This document shows, one piece after another, positions 9,336 through 17,228 of a DNA stretch of 64,000 bases. The notes below the pieces were generated by a model. That model was not told the DNA's origin, ran no database searches, and saw only the letters and a program-made list of their open reading frames with translations. The DNA comes from Pseudomonas sp. BP8. Lineage in GTDB: Bacteria > Pseudomonadota > Gammaproteobacteria > Pseudomonadales > Pseudomonadaceae. The translations under genes and the position numbers were made by a program. The stretch lies in assembly GCF_017875955.1 (NCBI RefSeq), contig NZ_JAGINK010000001.1, positions 3,068,501-3,132,500 of the forward strand. The letters are read 5' to 3'. Positions within the stretch are counted from its first letter, which is position 1; each line of letters begins with the position of its first letter.

Positions 9336-10195
9336 GCGAACTGATTATTGAGCGGGCGCAGGCCCCGCTGCGTCGTCAACGGCGGCTGTGCCTGCCGCCG
9401 CTGGGCGCCAGCCTGGCACTGGGGTTTCTCTTTGCCCTGTTGCTGGCGGCGCTGCTGCCCCAGCTGTTCACCCGCATCGACCCGCTGGCGATCGTCCCGC
9501 GGGAAGCATTCCAGGCGCCCAGTTGGGCGCATTGGTTGGGCACTGACCAGTCTGGCCGCGACATCTTTGCGCGGATCATTCATGGCGCCCGCCAGAGCCT
9601 GTTGATCGGTGTTGCGGCCACGGCCTTGTCGATGACCATCGCGATCAGCCTGGGCCTGCTCGGCGGCCTCGGCGGTGCGCGGATCGACCGCAGCGTGGGC
9701 TGGCTGCTGGAGGTGCTGTTCGCCTTTCCCAGCCTGGTCCTGGCGCTGCTGTTCGTTGCCGTGTTTGGCAGCGGCATCGGGCCGTTGATCATCGCCACCG
9801 GCCTGGGCGGTGCGCCCGGCTATGCGCGCATGGTCCGTGGCCAGGTGCTGGCAGTGCGCAACTCAGGCTATATCGAAGCGGCGCGGGCGCTCGGCCATCC
9901 CACCTCGCGGATCGTCCTGCGCCAGTTGCTGCCCAACGCCATGCGACCGTTGTTGGTAACCCTGACCATGGGCGTTGGCCAGGCCATCGTCTGGGCTTCG
10001 GCCCTGAGTTTCCTTGGCCTTGGCGCCCGGCCACCGGCGCCTGAGTGGGGCACCATGTTGTCGATGGGCCGTGACTTCATCGCCAATGCCTGGTGGCTGA
10101 CGTTCTTTCCGGGCCTGTTCATCGTACTGACCACCTTGGCCACGACGGTGACTGGCCGCTACCTGCAACAGCGCCTGGAGGGCCGTCTGCCATGA
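9332..10195 (+). CDS. ABC transporter permease, DppC/OppC type
   Basis: A 287-residue partner permease. It carries the DppC signature HWLGTDQSGRDIFARIIHGA near residue 70 and the EAA-type coupling loop YIEAARALGHPTSRIVLRQL further on. About six hydrophobic helices are visible. The ATG overlaps the stop of the preceding permease (ATGA) and has GGAGG upstream. It is predicted to pair with the DppB-type permease and be driven by the fused ATPase encoded next, which is interrupted in this sequence. Confidence 0.88.
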   Translation: MSELIIERAQAPLRRQRRLCLPPLGASLALGFLFALLLAALLPQLFTRIDPLAIVPREAFQAPSWAHWLGTDQSGRDIFARIIHGARQSLLIGVAATALSMTIAISLGLLGGLGGARIDRSVGWLLEVLFAFPSLVLALLFVAVFGSGIGPLIIATGLGGAPGYARMVRGQVLAVRNSGYIEAARALGHPTSRIVLRQLLPNAMRPLLVTLTMGVGQAIVWASALSFLGLGARPPAPEWGTMLSMGRDFIANAWWLTFFPGLFIVLTTLATTVTGRYLQQRLEGRLP

Positions 10196-11904
10196 GCGAT
10201 AACACCCTGATCGTCGATGGCCTTACGGTATCTTTCGCCGGCACCAGCGTCGTCCGTGACCTCAGCTTCACCCTGGCGCCGGGGCGCTGCGTGGCGCTGG
10301 TGGGTGAGTCGGGCTCGGGCAAGAGTGTCAGTGCCCGCAGCCTGGTCGGCCTGGCTGGAGCGCGCGCTGACGTGGCGGCGCGCCAGCTCAGCTTCGGCGG
10401 GCATGATCTGCTTGACCAGAGCGAGCGGCAGTGGCGTGCGGTGCGCGGCAAGCAGATCGGCTTCGTGCTGCAGGATGCGCTGGTCTCGTTGGACCCGTTG
10501 CGCCCGGTCGGCAAGGAAATTCTCGAAGTGCTGCAAACCCACCGTTACGGCGACCGTCAGCAACGTGCGGCACGGGTGCTCGAGCTGCTTGAGCGGGTCG
10601 GGGTGCCGGACGTCGCCCTGCGCGCGCGCCAGCGTCCGGGGCAGTTGTCCGGCGGCTTGCGCCAGCGCGCCTTGATCGCCAGCGCGCTGGCGCTGGATCC
10701 GGCGCTGGTCATCGCCGACGAGCCGACCACTGCGCTGGACGCCACGGTGCAGGCGCAGATTCTCGAGGTGTTCCAGCAGATCAAGGCCCGCGGCGCCGCG
10801 CTGTTGATCATCAGCCACGACCTGGCGGTGGTTGCGCAATTGGCCGATGAGGTGGTGGTGCTGCGCCATGGCGAGGTGGTCGAGCAGGGGCCGATGCAGC
10901 AGGTGCTGCGCCAGCCCCAGCATGCTTATACCCAGGCCTTGCTGGCGGCGGTGCCCGCCGAGCACCCGCGGGGTACGCGCTTGTCGCCGCAGCGCGCAGG
11001 CCAGGCCCGACCGATCGCAGTCCGCGCCCACGGCGATGTACTGCTCGAAGGGCGTGGCCTGGGCAAGCGCTACGCCGGCCCGGATGGGCGGGTGCGCGAG
11101 GTGTTGCACGGTGTCGACTTCAGCCTGCGCGCCGGGCGTACGCTGGGCATCGTCGGCGAATCCGGCTCGGGCAAGACCACCCTGGCGCGTATCGCCCTCG
11201 GCCTGCTGGCCCCGGATGACGGCTAGGTGCTGTACCGCGGCCAGCCGTGGAACCTGCCAGGCGAGGCCATCGTCGAAGCCCGCCGCCGGCCGCTGCGGCG
11301 CGAGATCAGCGTGATCTACCAAGACCCGCTCGGCTCCTTCGACCCGCGCTGGACGGTCGCGCAGATTCTCGACGACGCCTTGCAGGTAACCGGTATCGAA
11401 GCGGCGGCGCGCCCGGCGCGGATCGCGGTACTGCTCAATCAGGTGCGCCTGCCCGCCGGGCTGGCCGTGCGCCGTCCGTTGCAGTTGTCCGGTGGCCAAC
11501 GGCAACGGGTGGCGATTGCCCGGGCGATTGCCAGCGAGCCACGGCTGATCATCTGTGATGAGCCGGTGTCGGCGCTGGACGTCTCGGTGCAGGCGCAGGT
11601 GCTCGACTTGCTCGCGGACCTGCAGGACGAACTGGGCCTGGCCTACCTGTTCATTTCGCATGACCTGGGGGTGATCCGCCATGTCAGCGACGACGTGCTG
11701 GTGATGCGTCACGGTCAGGTAGTGGAGCAGGCGCCGGTCGAGCAGTTGTTCGAGCGCCCGGCTCATGAATACACCCGGCGCCTGTTGGGTTCGGTGCCGC
11801 GCTTGCCCGGCAGCGGTGCCGAACTGGTGGTGCCGCCGCTGGACCTGGAACACGAAGCCTTCGACCTGTTCGACGAATCACGACTCTGGAAAATTGCCAT
11901 CTAA
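10192..11904 (+). pseudogene. Fused two-domain peptide ABC ATPase (DppD-DppF type) interrupted by an in-frame amber codon
   Basis: The frame from the ATG at 10192 (ATGA overlap with the permease) to the TAA at 11904 would encode 570 residues with two complete nucleotide-binding domains, but codon 345 (11224-11226) is TAG. The first domain is intact (GESGSGKSV, LSGGLRQR, VIADEPTTALD, ISHDLAVV). The second has its Walker A (GESGSGKTT) before the stop and its signature (LSGGQRQR), Walker B and H-loop after it. The paralogue ending at 807 has CAG at the matching place, so a single C-to-T change explains the stop. The GTG right after the stop could restart translation, but that product lacks Walker A. 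A sequencing error or suppression is possible; taken at face value the transporter loses half of its ATPase. Confidence 0.8.
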
Positions 11905-11913
11905 GGACTGCCC

Positions 11914-13125
11914 ATGACCACCTTTCAACGTTTCCCCGCACAAGCGCCAGCCACCACCGTCGAGGCGCTCAAGGCGCGCATTGTTGCCCTGCTGCCGGCG
12001 ATCGCCGCCGGTGCCGCTCAGCGCGAACGGGAGCGCAGCCTGCCGTTTGCAGCGATTGCCGAACTGGCCGCTGCCGGGCTCTATACCGTGCGTATCCCCC
12101 AGCAATACGGTGGCCCCGGCGGCAGCGTCAGTGATGTGATCGCGCTGCTGTTGCAGGTGGCGGCGGCTGATTCCAATGTTGCGCAAGCCTTGCGCCCGGG
12201 TTTTGCCTTCGTCGAGGGCCTGCTGGCAGCCTCGGCCGAGGGCGCCGAAGAAGAGCGCCAACGTTGGTTTGCGCGCTACCTGCAAGGTGCCGTTATCGGC
12301 AATGCCGGCTGGGAGTTGGGCGGCGCCAATGGCGCGATCGCCGCGCGCCTGGTGCGCGAGGACGAGCACTTTCGCGCCAACGGCAGCAAGTTCTACAGCA
12401 CCGGCGCACTGTTTGCCGACTACGTCAGCGCAGTGGCGCTGGACGAGGACGAGCAGCCGGTGTCGTTCATCCTGCCGCGTGATCGCGAGGGCCTGGAACT
12501 GGTGGACGACTTCGATGCCATGGGCCAGCGCCTGACCGCCAGTGGCACCACCCGCCTGCACAACGTGCGGGTCGAGCCCAGCGATATTCGCACGCGCACG
12601 GTGGAAGAGGGCAAGCGCACCATCGTCACGCCGTTTTTGCAGTTGTTTCTCGGCACGGTGCTGGCGGGCATCGCCCGCAATGCCTTGAACGATGCCAGCC
12701 AGTTCGCTCGGGAGCATGCCCGGCCGATCAAGCACAGCAGTGCCCAGCGTTCGGTAGATGACCCGTACGTGGAGCTGTCGGTGGGCGATATCGCCGCGCG
12801 GGCGTTTGGCGCCGAGGCGCTGGTGCTCAAAGCCGCTGCGGGAATTGACCGGGCCTGGGCCGCGCAGTTGGATGAGGCCGCAGTAGAACAGGCCGCACTT
12901 GAGGTGGCCCAGGCGCAGTACCTGGTGGCGGAGCTGGCGCTGAAGGCGGCCGAGACCGTGTTCGAGGTGGGCGGCGCGTCCACTACCGGGCGTCAACACA
13001 ACCTCGACCGGCACTGGCGCAACGCGCGCACCGTGGCCAACCACAACCCGCGCCAATGGAAGGCGGCGGTGGTCGGCGCGTGGTACCTCAAAGGCACCCG
13101 GCCGCCCGTTTCGGGGCTGTTTTGA
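11914..13125 (+). CDS. SfnB-family sulfur-acquisition oxidoreductase (acyl-CoA dehydrogenase fold)
   Basis: A 403-residue flavoprotein of the acyl-CoA dehydrogenase fold, in the DszC/SfnB branch of FMNH2-dependent monooxygenases and related sulfur enzymes. Visible features are IPQQYGGPGGS in the N-terminal helical domain, the middle beta-domain around FRANGSKFYSTGALFADY, and the C-terminal VFEVGGASTTGRQHNLDRHW motif shared by DszC and SfnB-like proteins. It begins 9 bases after the transporter ATPase, so it belongs to that sigma-54-preceded operon, and its end overlaps the MFS gene. It probably helps release sulfur from an imported organosulfur compound. A separate reduced-flavin supplier would be needed; none is intact nearby. 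Confidence 0.75.
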   Translation: MTTFQRFPAQAPATTVEALKARIVALLPAIAAGAAQRERERSLPFAAIAELAAAGLYTVRIPQQYGGPGGSVSDVIALLLQVAAADSNVAQALRPGFAFVEGLLAASAEGAEEERQRWFARYLQGAVIGNAGWELGGANGAIAARLVREDEHFRANGSKFYSTGALFADYVSAVALDEDEQPVSFILPRDREGLELVDDFDAMGQRLTASGTTRLHNVRVEPSDIRTRTVEEGKRTIVTPFLQLFLGTVLAGIARNALNDASQFAREHARPIKHSSAQRSVDDPYVELSVGDIAARAFGAEALVLKAAAGIDRAWAAQLDEAAVEQAALEVAQAQYLVAELALKAAETVFEVGGASTTGRQHNLDRHWRNARTVANHNPRQWKAAVVGAWYLKGTRPPVSGLF

Positions 13126-14504
13126 CGGCCCAGCCGGCCCCGCTGGTCGGCCATCTGCAAAGCCCCAAGGTGCCGGTGATCATCGGTGCCGCGCTGTTCA
13201 TGGAGCTGCTCGACAGCACGGCGGTGATGACCGCGCTGCCGAGCATGGCTGCCGACTTCGGCGAACCGGGGCTGCGCATGAACCTGGTGGTATCGGTGTA
13301 CATGCTCGCGCTGGCCCTGTGCGTGCCGCTCAGTGGCTGGGCTGCCGAGCGGTTTCGCCCGCGCCAGGTGATGTTGCTGGCGATGGGCCTGTTCACCGCC
13401 GCTTCACTGGCCTGTGCCTTTGCCGAGTCGCTCTGGCAGCTGTGCCTGGGGCGCATGCTGCAGGGCGCGGCGGGGGCTTTGATGACCCCCGTGGGGCAGG
13501 TGATCATCTTGCGCTGGTCGAGCCGCGAGCAACTGCTGCAGTCGATGTCGTGGCTGGCCTTGCCGGCCTTGGTCGGGCCGTTGCTGGGGCCGTTGCTCGG
13601 TGGTTTTCTAGTGACGGTGTTGTCGTGGCACTGGATCTTTCTGGTCAACCTGCCGATCTGCCTGGTCGGTTGCGTGCTGATTCTCAGGCACGTGCCGGAC
13701 TTTGCCCCGCGCAAGGTACCGCCACTGGACTACCGCGGCTTGCTGTTGAGCGGGGGCGCGCTGGCCATGCTGGTGTTTGGCCTGGAGTCTCTGGGGCTGG
13801 GCCAGCTGCCGCAGGCTTGGGCGCTGGGCTTGATTGGCGGCGGCGTGGTGTGTGCGCTGGGCTACCTGCTGCACGCGCGGCGGCATGCCAGCCCGCTGGT
13901 CGACCTGTCGCTGTTGCGCTTGCGCAGTTTTGGCGTGGCCCAGGCGGGCGGTGGTTTGTTTCGCCTGGGGTCGGCGGCGCAGCCGTTTCTGTTGATCCTG
14001 CTGTTGCAGAATTGCCTGGGCATGAGCCCGCTGGCGGCCGGCTGGCTGGTGGTCAGTGGCGGCGTAGGGGCCTTGTTGATGAAGTTGCTGGCGGTGCCGC
14101 TGGTGCGCCGCTATGGCTACCGGCGGGTGCTCAGTTGCAACGCGGTGGCGAGCGGGCTGGGCATCGCCCTATGCGCGACGTTCGACCGCGACACGGCGGT
14201 GTGGCTGATGGCCGTGGTGCTGTTTGCGGCGGGGCTAGTGCGCTCGTTGCAATTCTCCACCTTGGGCGCGGCCAGTTACCAGGATGTGCCAGGCGAGCGC
14301 TCGGCGGCGGCCAGTTCGCTGTCGGCGATGTCGGTGCAGTTGAGCATGGCCATGTCGGTGAGCCTGGCGGGGGTGATGCTCGGGCTGTTGGCCGGGAGCG
14401 ACGGGCGGGTCGAGACCTCGGTGGCGGACATTGCCACGGTGATGCTGGTATGTGCACTGCTGTGCGTGATGTCGGGGTGGGTGTTTCGGCGGTTGGCCAA
14501 CTGA
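13122..14504 (+). CDS. MFS transporter, DHA2/EmrB-QacA family
   Basis: A membrane protein of about 460 residues with 14 predicted helices. It has the DHA2 motif LLDSTAVMTALPSMAADFG in helix 1 and LGRMLQGAAGALMTPVGQ in helix 4. I place the start at the TTG at 13122, which overlaps the stop of the preceding gene (TTGA) and precedes the first hydrophobic segment by a sensible distance; longer versions would run into the upstream coding region. As the last gene of the sulfur operon it may export a by-product of desulfurisation or import a substrate. Drug export is the family default. Confidence 0.8.
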   Translation: MTAQPAPLVGHLQSPKVPVIIGAALFMELLDSTAVMTALPSMAADFGEPGLRMNLVVSVYMLALALCVPLSGWAAERFRPRQVMLLAMGLFTAASLACAFAESLWQLCLGRMLQGAAGALMTPVGQVIILRWSSREQLLQSMSWLALPALVGPLLGPLLGGFLVTVLSWHWIFLVNLPICLVGCVLILRHVPDFAPRKVPPLDYRGLLLSGGALAMLVFGLESLGLGQLPQAWALGLIGGGVVCALGYLLHARRHASPLVDLSLLRLRSFGVAQAGGGLFRLGSAAQPFLLILLLQNCLGMSPLAAGWLVVSGGVGALLMKLLAVPLVRRYGYRRVLSCNAVASGLGIALCATFDRDTAVWLMAVVLFAAGLVRSLQFSTLGAASYQDVPGERSAAASSLSAMSVQLSMAMSVSLAGVMLGLLAGSDGRVETSVADIATVMLVCALLCVMSGWVFRRLAN

Positions 14505-14559
14505 ACGGTCGGTGTCGTGTCAGGGCTTGCCCCGCGAAGAGGCCGGCCCTGATACATCC

Positions 14560-15663
14560 CTAGATCGACAACCGCACCACGCGGTTATCCAGCGGCTGCT
14601 CCTGGCTACGGCGCTTGTTCACCACCAGCTCGCCAATCGCAATCAGCCGGGTTCGGGTGACGTTGCGTGACAGCCCGAGCAACTGCGCCGTGTGCACCTG
14701 GTTGTAATGGCAAAAGCGATACGCCGAGCGCAACAAGGCATTCTCGACCTTCTCGTAGAGCTCGCCCGGCTGCTCTTCATAAAGCCGGCTGAACGCCTGC
14801 TGCAGCAAGTCCTCCACGCTGCCACCGGCCCCCGCCGGGCCCTCTTCCTGGCGCTCCAGGCGCAGGTTGGACATGCGCAGATCCTGCGCCTGGATCTCGC
14901 CATCGCCACAGGTCAGCAGGCTGTGATGGATGACGTTCTCCAGCTCGCGAATGTTCCCCGGCCAGCTGTACTCGACCAGCTTTGCCTGCGCGCGCAGGCT
15001 CAACTCGACCGGGCCGTAACTCAGGCGCTCGCTGTAGGTACGGATGAAGTGCCGGGCCAGCGGCAGGATATCGCCAGGACGGTCGCGCAAGGGGTGCAGC
15101 GACAAGGTGACGACGTTGAGCCGGTAATACAGGTCTTCGCGGAAGTGCCCGGCATTGATGGCTTTTTCCAATTGCACATTGGTCGCCGCCAGCACCCGCA
15201 CATTGATCGGGATACTCTTGCGCGAACCGAGCCTGACCACCTCACGTTCTTGCAGTACGCGCAGCAGCTTGACCTGGATGGGCAACGGCAGGTCACCGAT
15301 CTCGTCGAGAAACAGCGTGCCGCCGTTGGCCTCCTCGAACCATCCGGCCTTGGCGGCAAGCGCGCCGGTGAAGGCGCCTTTCTCATGGCCGAACAGTTCG
15401 GCCTCGACCAGCGACTCGGAAAACGCCCCGCAGTTGACCGCCACGAACGGCCCGTTGCGCCGGCCACTGAGGTTGTGGATGTGGCGTGCGACCAGCTCCT
15501 TGCCCGTGCCCGTCTCGCCAATGATCAGGACGCTGGCCTCGCTGGGGGCGACCTGTTGCAGGTGGGCGAGCAGCGCCTGTGATCTGGGGTCTTCGAAGAC
15601 CTGCGCGGTCGCCCTGATCGAGGTAGCCAATGACGGAGACGGGGGGAGGGTCAGCAGTTGCAT
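14560..15663 (-). CDS. sfnR: SfnR-type sigma-54-dependent activator
   Basis: A 367-residue enhancer-binding protein that is nearly all AAA+ domain. It has Walker A GETGTGKE at residues 49-56, the sigma-54 contact loop GAFTGA at 96-101, Walker [14 protein letters not shown], and a C-terminal Fis-type helix-turn-helix ([17 protein letters not shown]). It lacks an N-terminal sensory domain, as known for P. putida SfnR, which activates dimethyl sulfone and sulfonate use during sulfate limitation. The ATG at 15663 is preferred because it is the point where similarity starts, 11 bases after the sfnC-like gene. Two -24/-12 promoters in this block (6658 and 17013) are plausible targets, one of them its own operon. 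Confidence 0.82.
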   Translation of the reverse strand: MQLLTLPPSPSLATSIRATAQVFEDPRSQALLAHLQQVAPSEASVLIIGETGTGKELVARHIHNLSGRRNGPFVAVNCGAFSESLVEAELFGHEKGAFTGALAAKAGWFEEANGGTLFLDEIGDLPLPIQVKLLRVLQEREVVRLGSRKSIPINVRVLAATNVQLEKAINAGHFREDLYYRLNVVTLSLHPLRDRPGDILPLARHFIRTYSERLSYGPVELSLRAQAKLVEYSWPGNIRELENVIHHSLLTCGDGEIQAQDLRMSNLRLERQEEGPAGAGGSVEDLLQQAFSRLYEEQPGELYEKVENALLRSAYRFCHYNQVHTAQLLGLSRNVTRTRLIAIGELVVNKRRSQEQPLDNRVVRLSI

Positions 15664-15674
15664 GAGCGTGCCTT

Positions 15675-16862
15675 TTAGGAATAGAACGACGGGACGGGAC
15701 GCGTGCCATTGAGGGCCCATTCGCCGAGCTCGTGGATGCGATAGTCCACGGGGTCGTGCAGGGTTTGCGTCCTCAGGTTGCGCCAGTGGCGATCAAAGCG
15801 AAGCGAGGCATGGGTCGCGCGGGCACCGGTGACTTCAAACAGCCGGTTGCAGATATCCAGGCCGTGGCGAGTGGCGGCGACTTTGGCCGTGCCGATCGCC
15901 AGGGCCAGGTCACCGCGCTCCTCGGCGGTCAGTGCATGCTCCTTGGCCCAGGCCGCGTCGAGTTGCTCGGCGGCGCGCTCGATGAGCAGGCGCACGCTTT
16001 CCAGGCCAACCCAGAATTCGCCGTAGTGACGCAGCACGTAGGGGTCTTCGCTGACCTGCGCGGCGCTTGAACGGAACCACGGCCGGCTCTCCTTGAGGCT
16101 GTACTGGCGCGCCTCGGCGAAGGCGCCCTCGGCGATACCAAGGAACAGGTTGGAAAAGTGCAGTTGGGCGATCAGTGGGCGCAGGGCGGCAAACGGCGTG
16201 CTCAGCGGGCCTGGGTCGAGCAGCAGTTCATCATGTTCGACCCGGACCCGCTCGAAGGTGGCGCTGCCGCTGTCGGTCTGCCGTTGGCCGATGTTGTTCC
16301 AGTCGTTGTGCAAGGTGATGCCGGTGCGGCCGCTAGGGATCGCGGCGATCAGCAGCTTGCCGCCGGCGCGTTCATCGACCGCCGAAGCAATCAGCATCTC
16401 CGAATCGCTGGCACCGGAACAGAAACTCTTTTGCCCGGAGAACTCACACCAGCCGTCGAAGTGCTTGACCTGCGTACGGGTGTCCAGCGGGTTCAGGGCA
16501 TTGCCCCAGAACCAGTGCTTGCGTGCGGTCTGCTCGAACCACGGCTGCCATTGCTCGGGGCGCGAGAACAGCCGCACGGTCGCCAGCATCAGGTGATGAA
16601 AGCCGAACACGTGGGCCATCGAGCTGTCGACCCGGGCAAACTCGCGCACCACCTCGAAGGTGTCGCGCCAGCTGGCGCCCTGGCCGCCGTGGGCGGTGGG
16701 GATGACCAGTGACAACAAACCGCTGCTGCGCAGAGCATCGCGTTCGGCCTTTGGCGTGCCGCCGCGTTCGTCTCGCTCGACGGCGCTCAGGGCGAACTCG
16801 CTGGCCAGTTCGCGGGCGATGGTCAGGGCAGGGCGCTGGGCCGGTTTCACAGGTGCATTCAT
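15675..16862 (-). CDS. sfnC: SfnC/DszC-like flavin-dependent oxidoreductase (acyl-CoA dehydrogenase fold)
   Basis: A 395-residue acyl-CoA dehydrogenase-fold protein of the branch that contains DszC-like monooxygenases. Landmarks are [29 protein letters not shown] and [19 protein letters not shown] in the middle domain, and [19 protein letters not shown] near the end. It lies directly upstream of sfnR and downstream of the reductase scar, matching the sfnE-sfnC-sfnR order described in P. putida DS1; the symbol is assigned on that synteny. The start ATG at 16862 overlaps the stop of the short remnant frame (ATGA). It presumably oxidises an organosulfur compound with reduced flavin, which must now come from elsewhere. 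Confidence 0.7.
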   Translation of the reverse strand: MNAPVKPAQRPALTIARELASEFALSAVERDERGGTPKAERDALRSSGLLSLVIPTAHGGQGASWRDTFEVVREFARVDSSMAHVFGFHHLMLATVRLFSRPEQWQPWFEQTARKHWFWGNALNPLDTRTQVKHFDGWCEFSGQKSFCSGASDSEMLIASAVDERAGGKLLIAAIPSGRTGITLHNDWNNIGQRQTDSGSATFERVRVEHDELLLDPGPLSTPFAALRPLIAQLHFSNLFLGIAEGAFAEARQYSLKESRPWFRSSAAQVSEDPYVLRHYGEFWVGLESVRLLIERAAEQLDAAWAKEHALTAEERGDLALAIGTAKVAATRHGLDICNRLFEVTGARATHASLRFDRHWRNLRTQTLHDPVDYRIHELGEWALNGTRPVPSFYS

Positions 16863-16957
16863 GGCCGCGCCTCAGGCGCTTTTGCGCAACGCGTGGTGAG
16901 CCGCGGACAGCGGCCAGTGCCACCGGACAGGGCGACGACGTTCAGCGGGGTGCTCAT
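16859..16957 (-). pseudogene. Remnant of an NAD(P)H-dependent FMN reductase (msuE/sfnE-like)
   Basis: From the ATG at 16957, with GGAGA six bases upstream, the frame reads MSTPLNVVALSGGTG. This is the N-terminal strand and phosphate loop of SsuE/MsuE/SfnE flavin reductases. The similarity then ends abruptly, and the frame closes after 32 codons, overlapping the sfnC start. A full reductase has about 180-190 residues, so roughly 0.5 kb has been lost. A second frame in the same stretch ends AAHHALRKSA just before sfnC and may be the original C-terminus, which would put the deletion junction near 16915. The translation signals are intact, so the stub may still be made. Confidence 0.65.
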
Positions 16958-16997
16958 GGTGAGTCTCCAGTTCAGTTTGAGCGGGGACTTTGCTTGA

Positions 16998-17013
16998 GCA
17001 ATCGTCGTGCCGG
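16998..17013 (-). promoter_or_regulatory. Sigma-54 (-24/-12) promoter of the sfn operon
   Basis: On the minus strand the bases read CCGGCACGACGATTGC. GG and GC are separated by 10 bases and only the first consensus T of TGGCACG-N4-TTGC differs. It lies about 41 bases upstream of the remnant reductase start, so it would transcribe the remnant, sfnC and sfnR. Confidence 0.75.
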
Positions 17014-17029
17014 TTTGCAGTTACCCTTT

Positions 17030-17130
17030 TGATCAACGGATCACGTCGAGTGCGCAAGGTTAGCCGGTGTTGCCTTGTGGGCCGGGTTGTTGATCCGGTG
17101 TTGCGTTGCAGACAGTTGGCCGGGTGTTGG
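17030..17130. promoter_or_regulatory. Candidate activator-binding region upstream of the sfn promoter
   Basis: TGATC-N4-GATCA is a perfect palindrome at 17030-17043. CCGGTGTTGC occurs at 17064 and 17096, exactly 32 bases apart (three helical turns), and a variant CCGGGTGTTGG starts at 17120. The TGTTGC core also occurs in the palindrome upstream of the other sigma-54 promoter. Which protein binds is not known; SfnR and CysB are the candidates. Confidence 0.4.
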
Positions 17131-17228
17131 CGGCTGTGCAGTAAGGGGAGTTATAGAGGATTTGTTACAGGATAAAAAGGAATAAGAAATTCTATTGTTA
17201 TTCGATATTTGCGTGCTCAGGGCGGACC

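Noticed and set aside
16872..17057. A 61-codon minus-strand frame through the sfn promoter region
   Set aside because: It runs through the sigma-54 promoter; only its last ten residues may be a leftover of the reductase C-terminus.
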